Positions 1 through 7,611 of a stretch of DNA of 64,000 bases are shown piece by piece. The notes under the pieces were generated by a model that saw nothing but the letters and a program-made list of their open reading frames with translations, did no database searches and was not told the DNA's origin. The stretch spans positions 558,001 through 622,000 of the forward strand of contig NZ_VDMS01000001.1 in assembly GCF_006346395.1 (NCBI RefSeq), in the 5' to 3' direction. Position numbers and translations under genes: made by a program. The stretch comes from Nocardioides plantarum (lineage in GTDB: Bacteria > Actinomycetota > Actinomycetes > Propionibacteriales > Nocardioidaceae). How positions within the stretch are numbered: position 1 is the first letter of the stretch; every line of letters begins with the position of its first letter.

Positions 1-491
1 CTAGCATTCCGGGTCTCGCCGTCAAGGACGTCGCTTCGCTCCGCCGCTGCGCGGCGCCCTGCGGGCGTCCTTGACCGCGAGCCTCTCCCGGAATGCTTGA
101 GGGCGCAGACAAGGGCGGGCTGCGCCGCGCCCTCGTCCAGCGCGGACACCCCTTTCCGCCGACCTGAGAGCACTCTCGGGAACCATGGGACCTGCGGGAC
201 ATCTGAGGGTCGGGCGGCGGCGCAGGCGACGGCGAGCGAGCGAAGCGAGACCTCGCCGTTGGTGCGCGCGCCGAAGCAGACCGCGAGAGGCTCGGGGTCA
301 AGGACGGCCGAAGGCCGCCGCGAAGCGGCGCGAAGCGTCCTTGACGCCGAGACGCGGTCTGCTACGCGCGCCGCCGCCCGACCCGAACGACCAGTGACCC
401 GCGACGAGAAGACGTCGCTACAGACCGGCGTACCCCTGCGGTGGTCTCGAGGCTCGACGCTGGCGCGCCTCGCACCTCGACCGACGTGGGA
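1..491. repeat. Non-coding repeat region downstream of deoA, with nested palindromes
   Basis: No credible gene lies here. The stretch holds a nested palindrome at 3-97 (outer arms 3-13 and 87-97, inner arms 21-30 and 66-75), then a copy of a long dispersed repeat from about 222 to 487. A second copy of that repeat lies at about 56812-57083. The repeat contains paired arms 276-285/353-362 and 297-306/336-345, with smaller hairpins inside. It ends with a unit at 436-482 that matches the terminal inverted repeat described at 57031-57078. Bases 98-221 show nothing I recognise. Confidence 0.8.
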
Positions 492-1772
492 TCAGCTCAC
501 CCGGTCGATGACCAACGCCGACGCGGCGGGAGCAGCGGACCCGATCTCCCAGCCGCCCTCGAGCGAGGCGAGGGCGCGGTCGAAGCGGGCGGGCTCGTCG
601 GTGAGCAGCGTGAAGAGCGGCGCCCCGGCTACCACCGGGTCACCGGGCCGCGCGTGCCAGACGACGCCGGCTCCCGCCTGCACGGGGTCCTCCTTGCGGG
701 CGCGGCCGGCGCCGAGGCGCCAGGCGGCGAGGCCGACGGCCATGGCGTCGAGACGGGTCAGCACGCCGGACGACGGCGCCACCACCACGTGGGACTCCCG
801 GGCCACCGGGAGCGCGGCGTCGGGGTCGCCGTCCTGGGCGCGGATCATCGCCTTCCAGGCGTCCATGGCGGAGCCGTCGGCGAGGCGGTCAGCGGGGTCG
901 ACGTCGTCGCGGCCGGCGCCGGCGAGCATCTCGCGGGCCAGGGCGAGGGTGAGCTCGACGACGTCGGCGGGGCCACCTCCGGCGAGGACCTCGACCGACT
1001 CGGCGACCTCGATGGCGTTGCCGGCGGTGAGGCCGAGGGGCACCGACATGTCGGTCAGCAGGGCCGTCGTACGGACGCCGGCGTCGGTGCCGAGGGCGAC
1101 CATCACCTCGGCGAGCTCACGGGCCCGCTCGACGTCCTTCATGAAGGCGCCGGTGCCGACCTTGACGTCGAGGACGAGCGCGCCGGTGCCCTCGGCGATC
1201 TTCTTGCTCATGATCGAGGAGGCGATCAGCGGGATCGCCTCGACGGTGCCGGTGACGTCGCGCAGCGCGTAGAGCTTCTTGTCGGCGGGGGCCAGGCCGT
1301 CGCCGGCGGCGCAGATGACGGCGCCGACCGACTCGAGCTGCGCCATCATCTCGGCGTTGCTGAGCGCGGCCCTCCAGCCGGGGATCGACTCGAGCTTGTC
1401 GAGGGTGCCGCCGGTGTGGCCGAGCCCGCGCCCCGACAGCTGGGGTACGGCGACGCCGCACGCCGCCACGAGGGGCGCCAGCGGCAGCGTGATCTTGTCG
1501 CCCACCCCGCCGGTCGAGTGCTTGTCGGCGGTCGGGCGCGAGAGCGAGGAGAAGTCCATCCGCTCGCCCGAGGCGATCATCGCCCCGGTCCAGCGGGCGA
1601 TCTCGGGGCGCTCCATGCCGTTGATGAGGATCGCCATGGCCAGGGCCGACATCTGCTCGTCGGCGACCTCACCCCGGGTGTAGGCGTCGACCACCCAGTC
1701 GATCTGGGAGTCGCTCAGGGTGTGGCCGTCGCGCTTGGCGATGATCACCTCGACCGCGTCGTGACTGCTCAT
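492..1772 (-). CDS. deoA: Thymidine phosphorylase (pyrimidine-nucleoside phosphorylase)
   Basis: Catalyses phosphorolysis of thymidine (and probably deoxyuridine) to free base and deoxyribose-1-phosphate in the cytoplasm. The 426-residue protein is the usual length for the family. It has the phosphate-binding KHSTGGVGDK (residues 84-93), the family signature starting SGRGLGHTGG at 113, and an SIMSKKIAEG stretch typical of the pyrimidine-binding site. It is the last gene of the nucleoside uptake/salvage operon, starting only 9 bases after the P450 stop, so it is very probably co-transcribed. The start is the ATG at 1772. Its 3' end abuts the repeat region at 1-491, which may act in transcript termination. 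Assignment as deoA rather than pdp is from overall resemblance and is less certain than the enzyme class. Confidence 0.95.
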   Translation of the reverse strand: MSSHDAVEVIIAKRDGHTLSDSQIDWVVDAYTRGEVADEQMSALAMAILINGMERPEIARWTGAMIASGERMDFSSLSRPTADKHSTGGVGDKITLPLAPLVAACGVAVPQLSGRGLGHTGGTLDKLESIPGWRAALSNAEMMAQLESVGAVICAAGDGLAPADKKLYALRDVTGTVEAIPLIASSIMSKKIAEGTGALVLDVKVGTGAFMKDVERARELAEVMVALGTDAGVRTTALLTDMSVPLGLTAGNAIEVAESVEVLAGGGPADVVELTLALAREMLAGAGRDDVDPADRLADGSAMDAWKAMIRAQDGDPDAALPVARESHVVVAPSSGVLTRLDAMAVGLAAWRLGAGRARKEDPVQAGAGVVWHARPGDPVVAGAPLFTLLTDEPARFDRALASLEGGWEIGSAAPAASALVIDRVS

Positions 1773-1781
1773 CCGACGACC

Positions 1782-2951
1782 CTACTGAGCACGGACCCGC
1801 ACCGAGGAGTGACCCCGCAACACGAAGGTGCCACGACTGCGGGGCTCCTCGAGCAGCTCCAGGCCGGGGTACGTCGCCACGAGGGCGGTGAGCGACTCGG
1901 CCAGCTCCATCCGCGCCAGCGGGGCGCCCAGGCAGAAGTGGACGCCGGCCCCGAAGGCCAGGTGCGGGTTGGGGTCGCGGTCGAGCAGCAGCTCGTCAGG
2001 GCGTGCGAAGGCCACCGGGTCGCGGTGGGCGGAGCCGATCAGGGCGGCGATCCGCTGGCCCGCCTCGACGACGACACCGGCCACCTCGACGTCCTCGGTA
2101 GCGGTGCGCTCGAAGAGCTGCAGCGCGGAGTCGAAGCGCAGCATCTCCTCGACCGCGAGCCCTGCGTCGGGCCCGGGCACGGGCTCGGGCACGAGACCGT
2201 GGCGCAGCATCGCGGCGAGACCGTTGCCGAAGACGTTGACCGAGGCCTCGTGCCCGGCGTTGAGCAGCAGCACCACGGCGGCCACCACCTCGTCGTCGCT
2301 GAGCTCGGTGGCGGCCAGGTCGCTCGTCAGGTCGGTGGACGGCGTACGCCGGCGCTCGGCGACGAGCTCGCGCACCAGGCCCGCGAAGTCGGTCGCGGCG
2401 GCGACGGCCGCGGCCTGCACCTCGGCGTCCGGCGCGACCTCGTACATCCGCACGATCGCCTGGGACCAGCGGCGCAGGTCGTCGGTGTGGGCGGCCGGCA
2501 CCCCGAGCAGCTCGGCGATCACGAGCACCGGCAGCGGCTCGGCGTAGTCGCCGACGACGTCGAAGTCACCTGGGTCGACCCGGTCGAGCAGCTCGCGCGC
2601 GAGCTCGCGCACCCGGGGCCGCAGCCGCTCCACGTGGCCGCGGTTGAAGGCTCTCGACACCGGCCGGCGCAGCCGCGTGTGGACCGCCTGCTCGTTCTCC
2701 ATCATCTGGTTGCGGTGCAGCAGGTTGAAGGGCTCGAGCACGTCGAGCGGCTCGCGGTCGCGCCACAGCCGGCCCAGCCGCCGGTCGCGGAGCACCTCGC
2801 CGACGGCGGCGTGGCTGAACGCCAGGAACCTCCCGGACGCCTCGTGCCACGCCACCGCGTGGCGGGCGCGGTGCTCGGCGAGCTGGGGATAGGGGTCGGC
2901 GACGAGCTCGGCCGACCCGAGGTCAAGCGAGGTCGTCGGGACCGAACGCAT
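1782..2951 (-). CDS. Cytochrome P450 inside the nucleoside salvage operon
   Basis: A soluble bacterial P450 of 389 residues (class I type, needing separate ferredoxin partners, none of which are encoded nearby). Seen: the heme-binding loop FGAGVHFCLG with the Cys ligand at 340, the K-helix E269-x-x-R272 pair, and the I-helix AGHEAS at 232-237. The residue after the acidic Glu235 is normally Thr for O2 activation; here it is Ala236 followed by Ser237. I chose the ATG at 2951, which overlaps the end of cdd by 29 bases; longer frames upstream are just cdd read in another frame. It sits between cdd and deoA with 9 bases to deoA, so it is translationally embedded. The substrate is unknown; a nucleoside-derived compound is an inference from context only. 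Confidence 0.92.
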   Translation of the reverse strand: MRSVPTTSLDLGSAELVADPYPQLAEHRARHAVAWHEASGRFLAFSHAAVGEVLRDRRLGRLWRDREPLDVLEPFNLLHRNQMMENEQAVHTRLRRPVSRAFNRGHVERLRPRVRELARELLDRVDPGDFDVVGDYAEPLPVLVIAELLGVPAAHTDDLRRWSQAIVRMYEVAPDAEVQAAAVAAATDFAGLVRELVAERRRTPSTDLTSDLAATELSDDEVVAAVVLLLNAGHEASVNVFGNGLAAMLRHGLVPEPVPGPDAGLAVEEMLRFDSALQLFERTATEDVEVAGVVVEAGQRIAALIGSAHRDPVAFARPDELLLDRDPNPHLAFGAGVHFCLGAPLARMELAESLTALVATYPGLELLEEPRSRGTFVLRGHSSVRVRAQ

Positions 2952-3318
2952 CGGGCAGGACCTCGGCCATCGTGCGCACGCCCCGCGGCGTCTCGACGAG
3001 CAGGTCGGCACCGCCGTTCTCCCACAGGAGCTGGCGGCAGCGCCCGCACGGCATGATCACGTCGTCGTCGCCGTTGACGCAGACGAAGTGGGTCAGCCGG
3101 CCGCCTCCCCCGGCGTGCAGCGACGACACCAGCCCGCACTCGGCGCACAGCGTCACGCCGTACGCCGCGTTCTCGACGTTGCAGCCGACGACGACGCGAC
3201 CGTCGTCGACGACCGCGGCGGCCCCGACCCGGAAGTTGCTGTAGGGCGCGTAGGCCCGGGCAGCCACCTCGACGGCCGCGGCCCGCAGCCCGGACCAGTC
3301 GAACGTCTCGTCGCTCAT
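2923..3318 (-). CDS. cdd: Cytidine deaminase
   Basis: Deaminates cytidine and deoxycytidine to uridine and deoxyuridine, feeding deoA or the pyrimidine pool. At 131 residues it is the short homotetrameric type. The catalytic CAEC motif (Cys58, Glu60) and PCGRC (Cys91, Cys94) supply the three zinc cysteines and the proton-shuttling Glu. The FRVGAA and NVENAAYG substrate-binding segments are present. The ATG at 3318 overlaps the stop of the upstream permease as ATGA, which fixes the start and implies translational coupling. Its 3' end is overlapped by the P450 gene. Confidence 0.96.
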   Translation of the reverse strand: MSDETFDWSGLRAAAVEVAARAYAPYSNFRVGAAAVVDDGRVVVGCNVENAAYGVTLCAECGLVSSLHAGGGGRLTHFVCVNGDDDVIMPCGRCRQLLWENGGADLLVETPRGVRTMAEVLPDAFGPDDLA

Positions 3319-4628
3319 GACTTCACGTACGGCTCGCCGTCCGCGGCCGGCGGGCGGACCCGGCCCACGAAGCCGGCCACCGCGATCACCGTGGCGAGGT
3401 AGGGCATCGCCGAGATGAACTCCGACGGGACGCGGCCCAGCGTGGAGAGCTGCACCTCGAGCGTCAGCATGAACCCGAAGAACAGCGCTGCGGCAGTGGC
3501 GCCGATGGGGTGCCAGCGGCCCATGATGACGGCGGCCAGCGCGATGAAGCCGTAGTTGGCCGTGACGCCGTTGTCGAAGGTGCCGTTGGAGCCCACGGTG
3601 AAGTAGGCGCCGCCGAGACCGGCGAAGACACCGCCCAGGAGCACGGCCTGCCAGCGCACCCGGGTGACCTTGATGCCGACGGTATCGGCGGCCTTGGGGT
3701 GCTCGCCGACCGAGCGCACCCGCAGGCCCCACCGCGTCTGGTAGAGCAGGAACGACACCACGATGATCGAGAGGTACATGAGGTAGACGAGCACGTTCTG
3801 GTCGAAGAACGTCAGGCCCACGACCGGGATGTCGGAGAGTCCCGGGATCTCGATGCGGTCGAGGATCAGCGGCGCGTTGAGGTACTTGCGGACGTCGGGG
3901 TCGTCGGGGATCTGGCTGAGGAAGAAGCTGGTCAGACCGCCGGCGAAGGCCACCAGGACCACACCGAGGACCACCTGGTTGACGTGGTACTTCATGGCGA
4001 AGACGCCGAGCAGTGCGGCGATGAAGACACCGGCGAGGACACCGCCCACCAGGCCGGCCTCGGCGCTGTAGGCCAGGCTGGAGGCGACCGAGGCGAAGAA
4101 CGCCCCGGCGATGAACTGGCCCTCGATGGCGATGTTGATGACGCCGGCGCGCTCGCACAGCACCCCGGCCAGGGCCCCCAGGATGATGGGCGTCGAGCGC
4201 CGGATCGCCTCGGGCATGGGGTTGAAGAACACCCGGCCCGCGCCGGAGCCGGCCTGGTCGGTGAAGTTCCAGATGATGAAGCCGGCCAGGAACGCGACCC
4301 CGACCAGCACGAAGAGCACCAGCGCCCAGCCGTTGCGTGGCACCAGGTTGGCTGCGGCGAGCCCGAGCGCGACCACGACGAGCACGAGGCACCCCAGCAG
4401 GAGGCCGTGGGCGTCGAAGTCCTTGGGCAGGTCGTCCTTGGTGATCCGCTCGGCGAGCGAGTAGCGGATGCCGAAGTCGTCGATGTCGACGAGGAAGAAG
4501 GTCAGCAGCGCCGCCACGACCGCGAACACCACGACCAGGCGGACCTGGCGGCGTACGTCGGCCCGGTCGCGCACGTCGGGTGCGGCGGTCTCGAGCGGCT
4601 TGTCGAGGTCGATGCTCACGAGCCCCAT
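3315..4628 (-). CDS. Nucleoside ABC transporter permease (second permease, YufQ/NupQ-like)
   Basis: A 437-residue polytopic membrane protein of the branched-chain amino acid/sugar permease superfamily used by BMP-type nucleoside importers. A cytoplasmic N-terminus of about 30 residues (DVRDRADVRRQV) leads into a first hydrophobic segment. The characteristic cytoplasmic stretch RAGVINIAIEGQF is visible mid-protein, as is RSVGEHPKAADTVGI, the coupling-loop region of this family. It overlaps the preceding permease by 13 bases and the following cdd by 4 bases. With the adjacent permease, ATPase and lipoprotein it forms a complete importer; substrate assignment as nucleosides follows from cdd and deoA in the same operon. 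Confidence 0.93.
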   Translation of the reverse strand: MGLVSIDLDKPLETAAPDVRDRADVRRQVRLVVVFAVVAALLTFFLVDIDDFGIRYSLAERITKDDLPKDFDAHGLLLGCLVLVVVALGLAAANLVPRNGWALVLFVLVGVAFLAGFIIWNFTDQAGSGAGRVFFNPMPEAIRRSTPIILGALAGVLCERAGVINIAIEGQFIAGAFFASVASSLAYSAEAGLVGGVLAGVFIAALLGVFAMKYHVNQVVLGVVLVAFAGGLTSFFLSQIPDDPDVRKYLNAPLILDRIEIPGLSDIPVVGLTFFDQNVLVYLMYLSIIVVSFLLYQTRWGLRVRSVGEHPKAADTVGIKVTRVRWQAVLLGGVFAGLGGAYFTVGSNGTFDNGVTANYGFIALAAVIMGRWHPIGATAAALFFGFMLTLEVQLSTLGRVPSEFISAMPYLATVIAVAGFVGRVRPPAADGEPYVKS

Positions 4629-5923
4629 CCCTTCGCCATGACGGTCGACCCGCCTCCGGCTTCCTTGAACCGCAGCACGCCCTTGACCAGCGCCGGGGCC
4701 GCCACGAACAGCACGATCAGCGCCTGCAGCACGTCGGTGAGCTCCTCGGGCGTGCCCGAGGCCTCCATCGCGACGCCACCGACGGCCATCGCCCCGAAGA
4801 GCAGGCCCGCCAGGACGGTGCCCAGCGGGGTCGCCCGACCGAGCAGCGCGACGGTGATCGCGTCGAAGCCGATGCTGCCACCGACCCCGAGGCTGATCGA
4901 GTCACCGCGACCGAGGATGTTGCTGACGGCGGCGAGCCCGGCGAGGCCGCCGGCCAGCACCATGGCCAGGGTGTAGACCTTGGCGATGTTCATGCCGGCC
5001 GTGCGGGAGGCGTCGGCGTTGGCGCCGACCGCGCGCAGCTCGAAGCCGAGGGTGCTGCGCTCGAGGACCCACCACACGAACACGGCCGCGGCGAAGGCCA
5101 GCAGCACGCCCACGTGGACGTCGAAGACCTGGGGGAACCGCGCCGAGTCGTCGACCGGGGGCGAGAGCGGGTTGTCGCTGCCGGGGCGCTGGAAGGCGTC
5201 CTTGCCGAGGGCGTAGAGCACCACGGACGCGGCGAGGTAGTTGAACATGATCGTGGTGATCACCTCGTGGGCACCGGTGCGCGCCTTGAGCACCCCCACG
5301 ATGCCGCCCCAGAGGGCGCCCCCAAGGATGCCGGCGACGGCGGCGACGAGCAGGTGCAGGCCACCGGGGAGGTCCCAGGTGAACCCGACGTAGCCGGCGG
5401 CCATCGCCCCGACCAGCAGCTGGCCCTGGGCGCCGATGTTGAACAGCCCGGCCCGGAACGCCAGGGTGACGCCGAGCCCGGCGCAGATCAACGGCGCGGC
5501 CCGCTCCAGCGTCGTGCTGATCGCGCCCCAGGAGCCGACGGACCCGGTGACCAGCGAGGAGTACGCCGACCAGATGGCGTCGCCGGAGCGGCTGAAGAAG
5601 TCCCACGGGTAGGAGAAGAAGTAGGGCAGCGACTCGATCACCCGGTCGTCGCTCAGGGCGATCAGCACGGCCCCGATCAGCAGGGCGAGCAGGACGGCAC
5701 CGAAGGTGACCTTGAGCGTCGGCAGGTAGGACGCCAGGTCGAGCGGGCTGGTCGTCCGGTCGGCCCGGGCCAGGGAGGCCTTGACCTCCTCGTCGGCCAC
5801 GCTGTCGGCGGGCGGCACCGTCTCGACCGCCGCGGTCTCGGGACCGGGCGCCTCGGGGGTCTCGGAGGTCGGCTCGGCGTCGCCGGGACGGGCGCCGCGC
5901 CCGCCCTCGTCGGGGTTGCTCAT
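4616..5923 (-). CDS. Nucleoside ABC transporter permease (first permease, YufP/NupP-like)
   Basis: A 435-residue polytopic permease of the same superfamily as its neighbour. It starts with about 60 hydrophilic, Pro/Glu-rich residues before the first membrane segment near LKVTFGAVLLALLIG. The RAGLFNIGAQGQLLVG and RAVGANADASRTAGM segments are the family's hallmark cytoplasmic loops. It overlaps the ATPase stop by 4 bases (5920-5923) and the second permease by 13 bases, so the three genes are tightly coupled. The transporter would place two different permeases around one ATPase that carries two nucleotide-binding domains. Confidence 0.93.
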   Translation of the reverse strand: MSNPDEGGRGARPGDAEPTSETPEAPGPETAAVETVPPADSVADEEVKASLARADRTTSPLDLASYLPTLKVTFGAVLLALLIGAVLIALSDDRVIESLPYFFSYPWDFFSRSGDAIWSAYSSLVTGSVGSWGAISTTLERAAPLICAGLGVTLAFRAGLFNIGAQGQLLVGAMAAGYVGFTWDLPGGLHLLVAAVAGILGGALWGGIVGVLKARTGAHEVITTIMFNYLAASVVLYALGKDAFQRPGSDNPLSPPVDDSARFPQVFDVHVGVLLAFAAAVFVWWVLERSTLGFELRAVGANADASRTAGMNIAKVYTLAMVLAGGLAGLAAVSNILGRGDSISLGVGGSIGFDAITVALLGRATPLGTVLAGLLFGAMAVGGVAMEASGTPEELTDVLQALIVLFVAAPALVKGVLRFKEAGGGSTVMAKGWGS

Positions 5924-7467
5924 CGTGCGGGGCTCCCATCGTCGGTGGCGGGGCGGCTCGGGTCGTCGGCGGGGACGGCGCCGGCCATGAGCAGGCCGAT
6001 GTCCTCGCGCGCGATGTCGGGGCTGACGGTGGCCACGATCCGGCCGTCGTACATGACCGCGATCCGGTCGGAGAGCGCGAAGATCTCGTCGAGCTCGGTG
6101 GACACGATGACCACGGCGGTCCCCTTGTCGCGCTCGGCGACGATCCGCTTGTGGATGAACTCGATGGAGCCGACGTCGACCCCGCGGGTGGGCTGCGAGG
6201 CGATGAGCACCTTCAGCGGGCGTGAGAACTCGCGGGCGACGACGACCTTCTGCTGGTTGCCGCCGGACAGCGAGGAGACCGGGGTGCTGGCGGACTCGGT
6301 GCGGATGTCGAACTCCGCGATCCGGGCGTCGGCGTTGGCCTTGATCTTGTCGAGGCGCAGCGCGAGCCCGTGGGAGAAGTCGTCGTGGCGGTAGAGGTCG
6401 AGGATGAGGTTCTCGCGCACGCTGAAGCCGCCGACGTAGCCGTCGTGGCTGCGGTCCTCGGGGATGTAGCCGATGCCGTTCTCGAGGCTCTGGCGCGGGC
6501 CCTGGTTGCTGATGTCGCGACCCTCGACCAGGATCCGGCCGGCGTCGGGCTTGATCAGCCCGAGCAGCGACTTGATCAGCTCGGTCTGGCCGTTGCCCTG
6601 GACCCCGGCGACGCCGAGCACCTCGCCGGCGCGGGCCTCGAAGGAGACGTCCTTGACGACCTGGTGCCCGCGCGGGTCGATGACGGTGACGTTGCGGACC
6701 TCGAGGACGGGGTCGCCGGCGCGGGCGGCGTCCTTGGTGACCCGCAGCGAGACCTCGCGACCGACCATCATCTCGGCCAGCTCGGCCTCGGAGGCGGTGG
6801 GATCGGCGGTGCCGACGACCTTGCCGCGGCGGATCACGCTGATCCGGTCGCCGACGGCGCGCACCTCGCGCAGCTTGTGGGTGATGAAGATGATCGAGGT
6901 GCCCTGGGCCTTGAGCTCGCGCATGATGCCCATCAGCTCGTCGATCTCCTGCGGCGTCAGCACCGCGGTCGGCTCGTCGAGGATCAGCACCTTGGCGTCG
7001 TTGGCGAGCGCCTTGAGGATCTCGACGCGCTGCTGGACGCCGACCGGCAGGTCCTCGACGAGCGCGTCGGGGTCGACGGCGAGCTTGAACCGCTCGGACA
7101 GCTCGCGGACCGCCTGGGAGGCCTTGCGCCGGTTGAGGATGCCGGCGCCGCGGGTCTGCTCGCGGCCCAGCATGACGTTCTCGGCGACGGTGAAGACCGG
7201 GACGAGCATGAAGTGCTGGTGCACCATCCCGATGCCGGCGTCGATCGCGTCGCCGGGGGTGGCGAAGGTGACCGGTCGACCGTCGACCACGATCTCGCCC
7301 TCGGTGGGGTCGAGCAGGCCGTAGAGCATGTTCATCAGCGTCGACTTGCCGGCGCCGTTCTCACCGAGCAGGCAGTGGATCTCGCCGGGCTCGACGGTCA
7401 GGTCGATCTGGTCGTTGGCGGTGAACGAGCCGAACCTCTTGGTCAGGCCACGGATCTCGAGCTTCAT
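5920..7467 (-). CDS. Nucleoside ABC transporter ATP-binding protein with two ATPase domains
   Basis: Energises nucleoside import at the inner face of the membrane. The 515-residue protein carries two ABC domains in tandem, as in the sugar/nucleoside (CUT2/BMP) family. The first has Walker A GENGAGKST (residues 35-43), a degenerate signature LPVGVQQR and Walker B VLILDEPT. The second has a degenerate Walker A region GVQGNGQTE, signature LSGGNQQK and the segment VLIASQPTRGVD. This asymmetry is normal for the family. I take the ATG at 7467 rather than the one at 7482, because a strong GAGGGAG ribosome site precedes it at good spacing. It follows the lipoprotein gene after a hairpin at 7548-7590. 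Confidence 0.95.
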   Translation of the reverse strand: MKLEIRGLTKRFGSFTANDQIDLTVEPGEIHCLLGENGAGKSTLMNMLYGLLDPTEGEIVVDGRPVTFATPGDAIDAGIGMVHQHFMLVPVFTVAENVMLGREQTRGAGILNRRKASQAVRELSERFKLAVDPDALVEDLPVGVQQRVEILKALANDAKVLILDEPTAVLTPQEIDELMGIMRELKAQGTSIIFITHKLREVRAVGDRISVIRRGKVVGTADPTASEAELAEMMVGREVSLRVTKDAARAGDPVLEVRNVTVIDPRGHQVVKDVSFEARAGEVLGVAGVQGNGQTELIKSLLGLIKPDAGRILVEGRDISNQGPRQSLENGIGYIPEDRSHDGYVGGFSVRENLILDLYRHDDFSHGLALRLDKIKANADARIAEFDIRTESASTPVSSLSGGNQQKVVVAREFSRPLKVLIASQPTRGVDVGSIEFIHKRIVAERDKGTAVVIVSTELDEIFALSDRIAVMYDGRIVATVSPDIAREDIGLLMAGAVPADDPSRPATDDGSPAR

Positions 7468-7547
7468 CGCGCTCCCTCGCATTGCGCACGACGTCGTGGC
7501 GGGTTCCGGACGGGGACACCCACGCTAGTCGATGCGACTGGTCGATG

Positions 7548-7590
7548 ACGGAGGCCGGGGTGAGGGAAAGTCCCTCACCCCGGCCTCCGT
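7548..7590 (-). terminator. Perfect 20-base hairpin between binding-protein gene and ABC ATPase gene
   Basis: Arms 7548-7567 and 7571-7590 are perfect reverse complements with a three-base loop. It begins 21 bases after the lipoprotein stop codon and lies about 80 bases before the ATPase start. No T tract follows on the minus strand, so it is better read as a stabilising or partially terminating hairpin. Such an element would let the binding protein be made in excess over the membrane components, a common arrangement in importer operons. Confidence 0.8.
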
Positions 7591-7611
7591 CGTGGTCGGA
7601 TGACCCGCAGG

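Noticed and set aside
97..1272. Plus-strand open frame across the repeat region and deoA
   Set aside because: It translates repeat DNA and the antisense of deoA, with no domain and heavy Ala/Arg/Ser bias.
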